From Cellulomonas aerilata (GTDB lineage: Bacteria > Actinomycetota > Actinomycetes > Actinomycetales > Cellulomonadaceae), in contig NZ_BJYY01000014.1 of the NCBI RefSeq assembly GCF_007991755.1, positions 124,001 to 188,000 on the forward strand: DNA of 64,000 nt, in the 5' to 3' direction. The notes beneath the pieces were generated by a model. It was not told the origin of the DNA. It saw only the letters and a list, made by a program, of their open reading frames with translations, and did no database searches. This document shows, piece after piece, positions 17,348 through 25,678 of this stretch (its first letter is position 1; each line of letters begins with the position of its first letter). The position numbers and the translations under genes are program-made.

Positions 17348-17920
17348 ATGACGAACACCGCCGTGCGAGTGCCCCGCAACTCGTCCGCCGTCGCCCTCGA
17401 GGGAGCGGCGGTCCCCGCGACCCCCGCCACCCGCACCCGCGTCGCCGAGGTGGCGGCTGCCGCGGCGTCCGTGCTCGGGCTGGGGTCCGCCGCGCTGAGC
17501 CTGGGGTGGGGGCTCGGCGGCACGGTCCTGCTGGACACCGTCGGCGGCGCCGCGGAGCGCGTCGCGCAGGAGAGCACACCGCTCGCACTCGTCGCGGTCG
17601 TCGCCGTGGTGGCCCTCAAGGTCGTGGCGGCCATGCTGCCGGGCTGGGCGCTGAGCCCCGACGGGTCGACCGGCTACCCGTCGGCCCGTCGTCGGGTCGT
17701 GCGCGCGCTCGCGTGGGTCGCCGCCGCGTCCCTCACCGGGTACGGCACCGTCATGACGGTCAGCGGGCTCCTGGTGACCACCGGGGTGGTCGACGCCGCG
17801 GCGGGCGCCGACCTGCGGGCCGTGGCGTGGAACGCCTACCTGTGGGACCCGTGGTTCCTGCTCTGGGGGCTGGCGGCCACGGTGGCGCTGCTCGCCTCGC
17901 GGGAGCCGGACGCCCGGTAG
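17348..17920 (+). CDS. DUF3995 family membrane protein
   Basis: 190 residues with four membrane helices. The family pattern is seen in the first helix, LGWGLGGTVLLDTVGG, then PLALVAVVAVVALKVVAAMLPGWAL, and the last loop NAYLWDPWFLLWGLA. The N-terminal 35 residues are soluble and Ala/Thr-rich. DUF3995 proteins are uncharacterised. ATG 17348 is the only good start in the frame. No partner is evident apart from the neighbouring DUF2809 gene. Confidence 0.78.
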   Translation: MTNTAVRVPRNSSAVALEGAAVPATPATRTRVAEVAAAAASVLGLGSAALSLGWGLGGTVLLDTVGGAAERVAQESTPLALVAVVAVVALKVVAAMLPGWALSPDGSTGYPSARRRVVRALAWVAAASLTGYGTVMTVSGLLVTTGVVDAAAGADLRAVAWNAYLWDPWFLLWGLAATVALLASREPDAR

Positions 17921-18003
17921 TCGGCCCACCGTCACCGGACGTTCACCATTGCTCCATCTGGGTGGCACCACACGCGATCACCCGATCGTGTAGGGGGAAA
18001 GGT

Positions 18004-18032
18004 TTGACCCGGTGGGAGCCGGGTTGCAGACT
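18004..18032 (+). promoter_or_regulatory. Candidate sigma-A promoter for a small RNA or for the large helicase-like gene
   Basis: TTGACC (18004-18009), a 17-bp spacer and CAGACT (18027-18032) form a near-consensus -35/-10 pair, rare at this GC content. The expected start near 18039-18040 coincides with the first base of a perfect 15-bp hairpin. The spacer itself contains CCCGG/CCGGG, which could also fold if transcribed from further upstream. Confidence 0.45.
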
Positions 18033-18039
18033 CGTCCCT

Positions 18040-18084
18040 GACAGTGCGCACCGCCTGCCCCCTGCGCGGTGCGCACTGTCTTGC
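18040..18084 (+). ncRNA. Candidate small RNA or leader hairpin, unassigned
   Basis: GACAGTGCGCACCGC and its perfect complement close over an 11-nt C-rich loop (CTGCCCCCTGC), followed by TTGC. It starts where the promoter at 18004 should initiate. A run of eight C occurs at 18123-18130. C-rich loops recall the actinobacterial 6C RNA, but I cannot match its two-hairpin consensus. It may equally be an attenuator in a 300-nt leader or a terminator for the DUF3995 gene. The rest of 17921-18347 shows no coding sequence I can support. Confidence 0.35.
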
Positions 18085-18347
18085 ATCCGGACCCGGTGGG
18101 TCCGCCCCCGGACGGCGGCCGGCCCCCCCCTCAGCGGATGTCCGTGCGAACCCCTCCAGGCTCGCCCGCTCGACCTCCTCCGGGTGGTCCCTGCGCCTCT
18201 CCGCCCACCGCGACTCCCCACTCCGGCGCGGGCGACCGACGACCCCCGTCCGGGTCGGCGGACGGCCTCGGGCCGGGACGGCGGCCGCCCGTGGGTGCCA
18301 CGGCGCGGGGCGCCCGGCCCGGTCGGCACGGCGGGTAGCGTTGCCGG

Positions 18348-21300
18348 GTGACCGTTCCCGCGCGCCCCTCAGGCACGGGACCCGACGTGGCCCCGCAGAC
18401 CCCCGAGACCGGCGCCCAGCCCGTCGTCGTGGAGCCGCCGTCCACGTCCGAGCTCGTCGAGTCCGCCGTGGCCACGTGGCGGGCCGCCCTCGTGGAGGCC
18501 GCCGGCGGCTCGACCCTCGCCGAGGTGGACCTCCTCGGCGACGGCCCGCTGGACCTGTCCGCCGCGCACCCGTCCGGGATCGCCCAGCTCTTCGCCGGGC
18601 GCGACACCCGGTTGTCCAACCTCGTCCGCGAGGGCGGGGCGCTGTCCGCTGCCAAGCGGCGCGCCCGGGCGGTCGGCTCCCGCGCGGACGAGTACGCGCA
18701 GCGCTACGGCATCGCCCCCACGTACCTGTCGATCGGGGTCGCGAGCTGGACCGAGCGGACCTCGCCCGACGTCGCCACCGACGACGTCGCCGCGCTCGCC
18801 GCCGTCACCCGCCCCCGGCCGCACGACGGCCCGGTCCACCCCGACGACGAGCCGCACGACGACGCCTGGGTGCCGCCGCAGGACGCGGTCGTCGACCGTG
18901 GCCCGCGCACGGTCCGCGCGCCGGTCCTGGTCCGGCCCGTGTCGCTGCGGGCCCGGGGCAGCGGCGAGAGCGACTACGAGCTCGCGCTGGAGCCGTCGCT
19001 AGAGGTCAATCCGGTGCTGGCCCGCGCGCTGCGCGCCCGCGGCGCGCTGCTCGACCCGGCCGCGCTCGCCCGAGGGGCGTTCACCGCCTCGGGCTTCGAC
19101 CCGCGCCCCGCCCTGGACCGGCTCGCCGCACTCGGGGCCGCGGTGCTCGAGGACTTCCGGCTCAGCGAGCGCCTCCTGGTCGGCACCTTCGTGCACCCCG
19201 GCCAGGTGCTCGTCGAGGACCTCGACCAGCAGTCCGCCACGCTCGACCACCACGAGGTCATCGCCGCCCTCGCCGGGGACGAGGCGGCGCGGTCCGCGGT
19301 GGCCCGGGACCTGCCCGACCCGGTCGCCGGCGACCGCCACCCGGACCACGAGCGTGGGGTCGGGGACCTGGACCCCGCGCAGCAGCACGTCCTCGACGTG
19401 CTCGCGCTCGGCGCCCACCTGTTCATCGACGCCCCGGCCGGCTGCGACGTGCGCGGGACGGTCGCCGCCGTCGTCGCCGACGCCGCCGCCAGCGGACGCA
19501 GCGTGCTGTACGTCCCCGGTCACCGGCGGGCCGCCGCGGCGCTGGGCGCCCGGATGAGCGAGCTCGGCGTGGACGACCTCCTGCTCGACGTCGCCCCGGA
19601 GCCAGGCTGGCGCGCCGCGGCGGCACGCCGGCTGCTCACGGCGATGACCCTGCAGGACGCGCCGGTCGACGGCGCGCACGTGGCGACCGTCCGGCGCGAG
19701 CTCGTCGACCACCGCGACCGGCTGCGCCGCTACGTCACGGCGCTGCACGAGGCGCGCCGGCCCTGGGACGTCTCGCCGTACGACGCGCTGCAGGCACTGG
19801 CGCGGCTCACGTCCGCCCGGCCCGCGCCGCAGACCACCGTGCGCCTGGCGTCGGAGGTGGTCGGGTCCCTGACCCGCCCTCGCGACCGCGAGCGCCACGC
19901 CGCCGACCTGGGCCGGGCCGCGCGGCTCGGCGCGTTCAGCCTCCGACCGGTCGACACCCCGTGGTTCGACGCCGACCTGACCACCGACGCGGCCGCGCAG
20001 GACACGATGGTGCGGATCGAGCGGCTGCTGAGCACCGGCCTGCCCGGTGTGGTGGAGCGCGCCCGCGACGTCGCCGTGTCCACCGGGCTCACACCCGCGA
20101 CCACGGTCGCCGGCTGGGGCGAGCAGCTGCGCATGCTGGCCGGGATCCGCGGTGCGCTGGACGTGTTCCAGCCGATGATCTTCGAGCGCTCCGCCGCCGA
20201 CCTGGTCGCCGCCACCGCGGGCCGCGCCTGGCGCGCCGAGCACGGCGTGACGATGAGCGGGGTGCACCGGCGCCGGCTGCGCAAGCAGGCCAAGGACATG
20301 GTCCGGCCCGGTCGCCCGGTGGCCGACCTGCACGCCGCCCTGGTCGACGTCCAGGAGCAGCGGGAGATCTGGCAGGCGCACTGCCCGGCCGGTGGCTGGC
20401 CCCGGCTGCCGGACGGTCTGGCCGACATCGAGGCCGAGTACGCGGTCGTGCAGGACGACGTCGAGCACGTCGCCCGGGTGCTGGCCAGCACCCCCGCCGG
20501 CGGCGCGCTGGCCGCGGTGTCGTTCGCCGACCTCGTCGAGCGGCTGCGGCGGCTGCTGGTCGACCGCCGCGCGCTGGAGACGCTGCCCGAGCGGACCGCG
20601 GCCCTGCGGGCGCTGCGCGGGGCGGGCCTGGACCCGCTGCTGCAGGACCTCGCGCACCGCCGGGTCGCGCCGGGCCTGGTCGGCGCCGAGCTGGAGCTGG
20701 CCTGGTGGAGCAGCGTGTTCGAGGAGCTGCTGCGCGGCGACCCCGCGCTCGCCGGCTACGACGGCGCCGCGCTGACCGGGCTCGCCGCCGAGTTCCGCCG
20801 GCTGGACCTCGAGCACGTGGCCAGCCTGTCCGGCCCCGTGCGCGCCAGTGTCGCGCGGCAGGTCGGCGACACCCTCCTCGGGCACCGCGAGCGGGCCCGT
20901 GCGCTGTTCGGCGAGCTCAACGAGGAGCGGCTGACCAGCCTGCGCGAGGTGACCGAGCGCTACCCCGACCTGGTCCGGCGGCTGCGGCCCGTGGTGACCG
21001 CCTCGCCGATGCTCGTGCCGCAGCTGCTCCCCGCGACCCGCACGGTGGACCTCGTCGTGCTCGACGCGGTCCAGCACCTGCCGCTGGAGCTGCTGCTGTC
21101 CGCGATCGCCCGCGGGCGCCAGGTCGTCGTCGTCGGCGACCCGCGGTGCGCGTCCGGGACGGCGGTGCGCGAGCTGGCCGAGGTGCTGCCCCGGGTGGCG
21201 CTGCGGGCCTCGGCGACCCGGCGCGACCCCTACCTCACCGCGTTCCTCGCCGACCACGGGTACGCGGGCGTGCTGGAGGCGACGCCGCTGCCGCACGCCG

Positions 21301-23171
21301 CACCGCTCGTGCACCTGGACGTGGTGCCCGGGTCCGGCATGCCCGACCCGGGCACCGGCGCGGTGGAGTCGACCCGCGAGGAGGTCGAGCACGTCGTCGA
21401 GCTGGTCATCACGCACGCGCTGACCCGGCCCGAGGAGTCGCTCGCCGTCATCACCCCGTCGTCCGTGCACGCCGCGCGGGTCCGCGAGGCCGTGCTCGGC
21501 GAAGTCCGCGACAACCCCGCGCTCGCCGCGTTCTTCGACGCCCGACGGGCCGAGCCGTTCGTCTCCACCGACCTGGCCGGTGTCGCCGGCCTGCGGCGGG
21601 AGGCGGTCATCCTGTCGCTCGGGTACGGCCGCACGCCGCACGGGCGGGTGCTGCACCGCTTCGGGCCGCTGAGCGGTCCGGGGGGCGAGGCCCTGCTGCT
21701 CGACGCCCTCGGCGCCATCCGCCACCGCCTGACGGTGGTCAGTTGCTTCGCCCTGGAGGACCTGGACCCCGAGCGGCTGCGCGGGCCCGGTGCGCGCCTG
21801 CTCGGCGACCTGCTCGGGTTCGCCGCCGAGCGCGGCCGCGCCCCGGAGGTGGAGGTGGCGCGCCGGCCGGCCGTGGCGGGGGAGCCCGGCACGCGTGACC
21901 GGCTCGTCACCGACCTCGCCGAGCGCCTGTGGCGTGCCGGGCTGGTCGTGCAGGTCGAGTACGGCGTCGCCGGCGGGGCGCGGATCCCGCTCGCGGTCGG
22001 GCACCCCGACCTGCCCGACGAGATGCTCGTCGCCGTCCTGACCGACGACGAGGCCTACGTCGCCGAGCCCAGCGTGCGCGTCCGGGACCGTCAGGTCCCC
22101 CAGCGCCTGGAGCGGCTCGGCTGGCGCGTGGTCCAGGTGTGGTCCGCCGCGGCGTTCCTCGACCCGCAGGCCGAGGCCGAGGCGATCGAGCGTGCCGTCC
22201 TGGCGTGCCTCGCCGAGCGGCCGACCGCGCCGCCGGAGCCGCTGCAGCTCGCCGACGACGTGGACGGGGACCTCGGTCACGCCGTGCCGGCGCCCGTGGT
22301 CGACGCTGCGGAGGCTGGGCCGGTGACCGAGCGCGTGCCGACGGCGACTGCGCCGGTGCGCACGGCGCAGGGCGCTCCGCCGGTGCCGCCGCAGTCCGAG
22401 ACCGAGCCGGAGTCAGCTGCGGGGTCGGTGCCCGTCCTCGGGTCGGAGCCCGTGTCGGAGTTGGCGGTCGCACCGGAGCCGGAGGTCGAGCCGGAACCGG
22501 AACCCGCTCTCGGGTCGGAGCCCGTCCCGCGGACGCTGCCCCGCCCGGCGCCGGTGCCGACGCCGGGCTCGACGCCGCTGCCGACGCCGGACCCGGTGCC
22601 GACGCCGCACCCACTACCGCCCACCGAGGCCCGGGTCGCGGCCCCGCCCGTCGACCTGCCTCCGATCGTGCTGCCTCCGGTGGAGCTCCCGCCGGCGGAG
22701 CCGACCGGACCGCGCCCGGACCAGGGGACCGGCGCACCGACCCGCGACGTGGAGCCGCCGTCCAGCGCGGACGCGACCGGCGACGTCCGACCGGCCCCGG
22801 CCGGTCGCGCGGACAGGCCTGAGCCGGACGTGTCGGAGCCGGCCGCGCCGGCGCCCGCGCCCGCGCGACCGTCGACCCGGCGCGGGCGTGCGGTGATGCC
22901 CTCCATCCGCGCGACACCGGCCCGGCCGTTCGTCGATCAGCCGAGGCTGCCCGTGCGGCCGCGGCCGCGTCCCGCCGTGCCCGCCGGCCTGCCGATCACC
23001 GCCTACGGGGACGACCAGCTCGACGAGGTGGCGACCTGGATCATGTCGGACGGCGTCCCCCGCGCCGAGGCGCAGCTCGACGCGGCCCTGCGGGCCGAGC
23101 TCGGCCTGACCCGGCGCGGTGTCCGGGTCGACGCGGCCGTGGCCGGCGCCGTGCGTCGGGCCCTGCGGTGA
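18348..23171 (+). CDS. Degenerate DUF4011-type SF1 helicase/REase-like protein
   Basis: 1607 residues. The N-terminus (about 60-310) has DUF4011 features: PLDLSAAHPSG, YLSIGVASW, VLVRPVSLRARG, and LEVNPVLARALR. A split SF1 helicase core follows (about 345-460 and 880-1150): RSVLYVPGHRRAAAALGARM, QVVVVGDPRC, and GYGRTPHGRVLHRFGPL are in register. However, the Walker A region (near 360) reads DAPAGCDVRGT with no Gly-Lys-Ser/Thr. The DEAxQ motif is LDAVQ, and motif VI TRAR is GAIR. A type II REase-like domain (about 1185-1270; GARIPLAV, ERLGWRVVQVWS) has also lost most acids. A Pro/Glu-rich linker (about 1300-1520) leads to a conserved C-terminal helical tail. GTG is preceded by TAGCGT at six bases, so it is probably leaderless. 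The frame is intact over 4.8 kb, so the scaffold is under selection although catalysis looks lost. Confidence 0.75.
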   Translation: MTVPARPSGTGPDVAPQTPETGAQPVVVEPPSTSELVESAVATWRAALVEAAGGSTLAEVDLLGDGPLDLSAAHPSGIAQLFAGRDTRLSNLVREGGALSAAKRRARAVGSRADEYAQRYGIAPTYLSIGVASWTERTSPDVATDDVAALAAVTRPRPHDGPVHPDDEPHDDAWVPPQDAVVDRGPRTVRAPVLVRPVSLRARGSGESDYELALEPSLEVNPVLARALRARGALLDPAALARGAFTASGFDPRPALDRLAALGAAVLEDFRLSERLLVGTFVHPGQVLVEDLDQQSATLDHHEVIAALAGDEAARSAVARDLPDPVAGDRHPDHERGVGDLDPAQQHVLDVLALGAHLFIDAPAGCDVRGTVAAVVADAAASGRSVLYVPGHRRAAAALGARMSELGVDDLLLDVAPEPGWRAAAARRLLTAMTLQDAPVDGAHVATVRRELVDHRDRLRRYVTALHEARRPWDVSPYDALQALARLTSARPAPQTTVRLASEVVGSLTRPRDRERHAADLGRAARLGAFSLRPVDTPWFDADLTTDAAAQDTMVRIERLLSTGLPGVVERARDVAVSTGLTPATTVAGWGEQLRMLAGIRGALDVFQPMIFERSAADLVAATAGRAWRAEHGVTMSGVHRRRLRKQAKDMVRPGRPVADLHAALVDVQEQREIWQAHCPAGGWPRLPDGLADIEAEYAVVQDDVEHVARVLASTPAGGALAAVSFADLVERLRRLLVDRRALETLPERTAALRALRGAGLDPLLQDLAHRRVAPGLVGAELELAWWSSVFEELLRGDPALAGYDGAALTGLAAEFRRLDLEHVASLSGPVRASVARQVGDTLLGHRERARALFGELNEERLTSLREVTERYPDLVRRLRPVVTASPMLVPQLLPATRTVDLVVLDAVQHLPLELLLSAIARGRQVVVVGDPRCASGTAVRELAEVLPRVALRASATRRDPYLTAFLADHGYAGVLEATPLPHAAPLVHLDVVPGSGMPDPGTGAVESTREEVEHVVELVITHALTRPEESLAVITPSSVHAARVREAVLGEVRDNPALAAFFDARRAEPFVSTDLAGVAGLRREAVILSLGYGRTPHGRVLHRFGPLSGPGGEALLLDALGAIRHRLTVVSCFALEDLDPERLRGPGARLLGDLLGFAAERGRAPEVEVARRPAVAGEPGTRDRLVTDLAERLWRAGLVVQVEYGVAGGARIPLAVGHPDLPDEMLVAVLTDDEAYVAEPSVRVRDRQVPQRLERLGWRVVQVWSAAAFLDPQAEAEAIERAVLACLAERPTAPPEPLQLADDVDGDLGHAVPAPVVDAAEAGPVTERVPTATAPVRTAQGAPPVPPQSETEPESAAGSVPVLGSEPVSELAVAPEPEVEPEPEPALGSEPVPRTLPRPAPVPTPGSTPLPTPDPVPTPHPLPPTEARVAAPPVDLPPIVLPPVELPPAEPTGPRPDQGTGAPTRDVEPPSSADATGDVRPAPAGRADRPEPDVSEPAAPAPAPARPSTRRGRAVMPSIRATPARPFVDQPRLPVRPRPRPAVPAGLPITAYGDDQLDEVATWIMSDGVPRAEAQLDAALRAELGLTRRGVRVDAAVAGAVRRALR

Positions 23172-23374
23172 CCGAGCCGGCCGCCCCGCCGCCCGGCCCG
23201 GGTGCCGCCCCGATCCGGCGACCCCGCCGCGCCGTCCGCCAGGGCGCGGGTGCCCCGGACCCGTCGGTCGACCTGCGCAGCGCCGACGACACCGACGTGG
23301 GGTGGCAGCCCGATGCGGCGGGCCTGGACAGCAACGACGAGCGACTGCGCCGGGACGTCCCCCCGCACTGGTGA
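23168..23374 (+). CDS. Small protein coupled to the helicase-like gene
   Basis: 68 residues. The GTG start overlaps the preceding stop (GTGA), implying translational coupling. The N-terminal half is Pro/Ala/Arg-rich. The C-terminal half is acidic and ordered-looking: VDLRSADDTDVGWQP, then SNDERLRRDVPPHW. I recall similar short tails downstream of related helicase-like genes in other Actinobacteria, so it may be a conserved partner; that is from memory and unverified. No domain is recognised. Confidence 0.6.
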   Translation: MTEPAAPPPGPGAAPIRRPRRAVRQGAGAPDPSVDLRSADDTDVGWQPDAAGLDSNDERLRRDVPPHW

Positions 23375-23423
23375 CCGGCCGTTGCGGCGCTGCGCCGGGC
23401 ATTGGCACGGCCGGGCGGCCTGG

Positions 23424-23548
23424 TGCCCGAGCCAGCGGGGTGCGCGAGTCAGCGTGGTGCCCGAGTCGGCCGGGCGCGCGAGTCAGCGGGGCGCCCGAGT
23501 CAGCGGGGCGCCCGAGTCAACCGGACCTCCCGAGTCAGCCGAGCGCGC
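23424..23548. repeat. 17-bp tandem repeat, about seven units
   Basis: The triplet GAG of the unit GCCCGAGTCAGCGGGGC recurs at 23429, 23446, 23463, 23480, 23497, 23514 and 23532: six units, the first five intervals of 17 bp and the last of 18. Seventeen is not a multiple of three, so it is not coding. Each unit has GCCC/GGGC ends and could form a small hairpin. It fills the gap between the small coupled gene and the 3' end of mscL. Confidence 0.85.
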
Positions 23549-23553
23549 CCCGT

Positions 23554-23574
23554 CGGGCCGGTCCGATCGGCCCG
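23554..23574 (-). terminator. Probable mscL terminator
   Basis: CGGGCCG, a 7-nt loop, then CGGCCCG, starting 10 nt beyond the mscL stop codon on its strand. Short but GC-only. Confidence 0.5.
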
Positions 23575-23583
23575 GTCAGCCGG

Positions 23584-24093
23584 TCAGCCCGCGTGCCGGG
23601 GCGCGCGGTCGGACGCCGGGGTGGGCTCCTCGCCGCCGGCACCGCCAACACCGGCGGCGCTCCCGGCCCCACCGACCCGGGCAGTGGTGGTCGCCTGCTG
23701 GGTCAGCAGGTCGCGGATCTCCCGGAGCAGGACGACGTCCGCCGGCTCGAGCGGCGCGGCGGCAGCCGCCTCGGCCTCGTCGCGCTCGCGCAGCCGGGCC
23801 AGGGTGGTCAGCGGCATCTTGATGAAGAAGTAGACCGCCGCCGCGACCAGCAGGAACGTGATGAGGGCGTCGATCGCCAGGCCCGGCCGGAACGGCGTGC
23901 CGGCCACCTCGAAAGCGCCGACCTGGCTGAGGTCGTTGCGGCCGGCGACCAGGGCGACGAGCGGGTTGAGCAGCCCCTCGACCAGGCCGTTGACCAGGGC
24001 GGTGAACGCGGTGCCGATGACGACCGCGATCGCGAGCTCCACCACGTTGCCGCGCATGATGAAGTCCTTGAACCCGGTGAACAGGGACCGCAC
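23584..24093 (-). CDS. mscL: Large-conductance mechanosensitive channel MscL
   Basis: 169 residues. MscL forms a homopentameric inner-membrane pore that opens under membrane tension and protects from osmotic down-shock. The signature is clear: GFKDFIMRGNVVELAIAVVIG (S1 and TM1) and ALITFLLVAAAVYFFIKMP (TM2), then a charged C-terminal helix with LLREIRDLL. A 40-residue Gly/Ala-rich tail follows the helix. The GTG at 24093 is chosen for GAGGAGAG upstream. The SAF-domain gene lies just upstream on the same strand. Confidence 0.96.
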   Translation of the reverse strand: MRSLFTGFKDFIMRGNVVELAIAVVIGTAFTALVNGLVEGLLNPLVALVAGRNDLSQVGAFEVAGTPFRPGLAIDALITFLLVAAAVYFFIKMPLTTLARLRERDEAEAAAAAPLEPADVVLLREIRDLLTQQATTTARVGGAGSAAGVGGAGGEEPTPASDRAPRHAG

Positions 24094-24133
24094 GGGTGCT
24101 CTCCTCGCAGGTCGACGGCAGGACGACGGGCGA

Positions 24134-24982
24134 TCATTCCACGAGCACCGCACTGATCCCAGCCCACCCGGAGGCGCCTGCGAGGGCCGCCGCCTCCTCC
24201 GGCGCGACCGCGACCAGCGTCAGGGCACCGGCGACGTCGTCCTGCGGGGCCCCGCCCAGCAGACCGGACGACGGAGGCGACCGGTCGTCCTCCACGGCGG
24301 GGCGGGGCAGCACGACGGCACGCTCGGCGAGCCGCCGGCTGACCGGGTCGCCGGTGCCGGACGTCGTCGCGGCGACGAGATCGACCCGGTCGCCGGGCCG
24401 CAGCAGCGCGGCCACGCCCGGGTCCGCGAGCCGGACCGGGACCACCACCGTGCCCGGCGGTCCGGACCCGGCCAGCCGGTCGGCGCCGAGCAGCGAGTCG
24501 ACGATCGGCAGCCCGGACGGCACGGCCACCACGGGCGCGCGCCCCAGCACGGCGGCCACGTCGGGGTGCGCGCCGGCGACGGCCGTCGCGACCGGGACGG
24601 GCACCACCCGGACGTCGTCCGTCGTGAGCGCAGCGCCCGCCACGAGGTCCCGCGCCGCCGTGACCACGGGCACCGTCGGCGGGGACGGCGGGCGCAGCTG
24701 AGCGACGGCCAGTGCGGCGGCCGTCCCGAGGAGGAGGGCCGCCAGCGCGAACCGGGCGCGCCAGGCGAGCACCCGCCAGCGGTAGGGCGGGGAGCGGTGC
24801 GGCGGCCGGGGCCCCGCGCCCGAGGAGGACGAGCTCGCGCCGGACCCGCGCAGCGTGAGCGCGTGACCCGAGCCACCGCGGATCCGGGCCGGACGCGAGC
24901 CGCCCACCCGCACGCCGCCGTCGGGCGCAGGGAGCGAGGGCCACCGCGAGATCGGGACGTCGGGAGAGCCGGAGATGGTCAC
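24134..24982 (-). CDS. SAF-domain membrane protein (CpaB/RcpC-like)
   Basis: 282 residues. A basic Ser/Gly-rich N-terminus of about 75 residues leads to one membrane helix (FALAALLLGTAAALAVAQL) and then an exported SAF domain: VPVVTAARDLVAGAALTTDDV, GRAPVVAVPSGLPI, and VVPVRLADPGVAALLRPGDRVDLVAA. CpaB-type proteins assist Flp pilus assembly, but no pilus genes are present here, so the role is open. It is 40 nt upstream of mscL on the same strand. Confidence 0.78.
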   Translation of the reverse strand: MTISGSPDVPISRWPSLPAPDGGVRVGGSRPARIRGGSGHALTLRGSGASSSSSGAGPRPPHRSPPYRWRVLAWRARFALAALLLGTAAALAVAQLRPPSPPTVPVVTAARDLVAGAALTTDDVRVVPVPVATAVAGAHPDVAAVLGRAPVVAVPSGLPIVDSLLGADRLAGSGPPGTVVVPVRLADPGVAALLRPGDRVDLVAATTSGTGDPVSRRLAERAVVLPRPAVEDDRSPPSSGLLGGAPQDDVAGALTLVAVAPEEAAALAGASGWAGISAVLVE

Positions 24983-25125
24983 GGCCCGGACGCTAGGCGG
25001 ACGGTCGCGCCTGCCCGATCCCGGTCAGTGGCGTCGGTGGACGAGCCGACGCGACGTCGACCTGGGGGCGGCGGACCGCCCGTCGACGGCGTCGCGAGGC
25101 GCAGGACCTCGGCGACGCCCGGCCG

Positions 25126-25488
25126 TCAGGAGCTCTTCGCCGCCGCAGGCGCCGAAGCGGACGACGAGGATCCCGACGACGAGGACCCGGACGACGGTGT
25201 GCTGCCGGAGCCGGAAGTGCCCGAGGAGCCCGACGCCCCGGACGAGCCGGCGCCCGACGTGCCCGCCGGTGCGGAGCCGCCCTCGCCGCCGGACGACGCG
25301 GCCACGCTGCCGGACCGCGAGTCGGTGCGGTAGAAGCCGGAGCCCTTGAAGACGACGCCGACGCTCGAGAACACCTTGCGAAGCTTGCCCGAGCACTCCG
25401 GGCACTGCGTCAGGGACGCGTCGGTGAAGGACTGCTGCACCTCGAACGTGTGTCCGCACGCGGTGCAGGCGTAGGGGTAGATGGGCAC
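25126..25488 (-). CDS. ruc: FmdB-type zinc-ribbon protein, Ruc-like redox-regulated chaperone
   Basis: 120 residues. The N-terminus is an FmdB zinc ribbon: PIYPYACTACGHTFEV and CPECSGKLRKVF supply two CxxC pairs, followed by VVFKGSGFYRTDSR. The last 65 residues are a disordered Ser/Gly/Ala-rich tail. This layout and its position beside the 5-formyl-THF cyclo-ligase gene match M. tuberculosis Rv0991c (Ruc), a chaperone activated when its cysteines are oxidised. A CIRCE operator upstream supports control by HrcA with the groEL regulon. GTG 25488 has AGAGGAGA in front. Confidence 0.85.
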   Translation of the reverse strand: MPIYPYACTACGHTFEVQQSFTDASLTQCPECSGKLRKVFSSVGVVFKGSGFYRTDSRSGSVAASSGGEGGSAPAGTSGAGSSGASGSSGTSGSGSTPSSGSSSSGSSSSASAPAAAKSS

Positions 25489-25517
25489 GCGGGTCTCCTC
25501 TGCCGACGCCAGCCGAG

Positions 25518-25549
25518 CTGGCACTCGCTTCATCCGAGTGCTAATGATA
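25518..25549 (-). promoter_or_regulatory. CIRCE (HrcA) operator with overlapping -10 box, upstream of ruc
   Basis: Read on the minus strand: TATCAT (-10, 25549-25544) runs into TTAGCACTC, nine bases, then GAGTGCCAG. The CIRCE consensus is TTAGCACTC-N9-GAGTGCTAA; only two positions in the second arm differ. The operator lies at the expected transcription start, about 30 nt before the ruc start codon, as in HrcA-repressed chaperone genes. Confidence 0.88.
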
Positions 25550-25678
25550 CCGGCCGCTCCGCCCGGTGCGCTCTGTGACGTGCCCGACGGCCCGCGGCCG
25601 TCCCGCCGCTCGTGCGTCGGAGCCCTCCCGCCGCTCGCGCGTCCGGGCCGTCGCGCCGCTGCGGCTACTCTCCCAGGC

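Noticed and set aside
18040-18130. Assignment of the hairpin region to 6C RNA
   Set aside because: Only one hairpin with five loop C is clear; the required two C-rich loops are not, so it is left unassigned.
23424-23548. CRISPR array
   Set aside because: The 17-bp repeats are directly abutting, with no spacers and no cas genes nearby.
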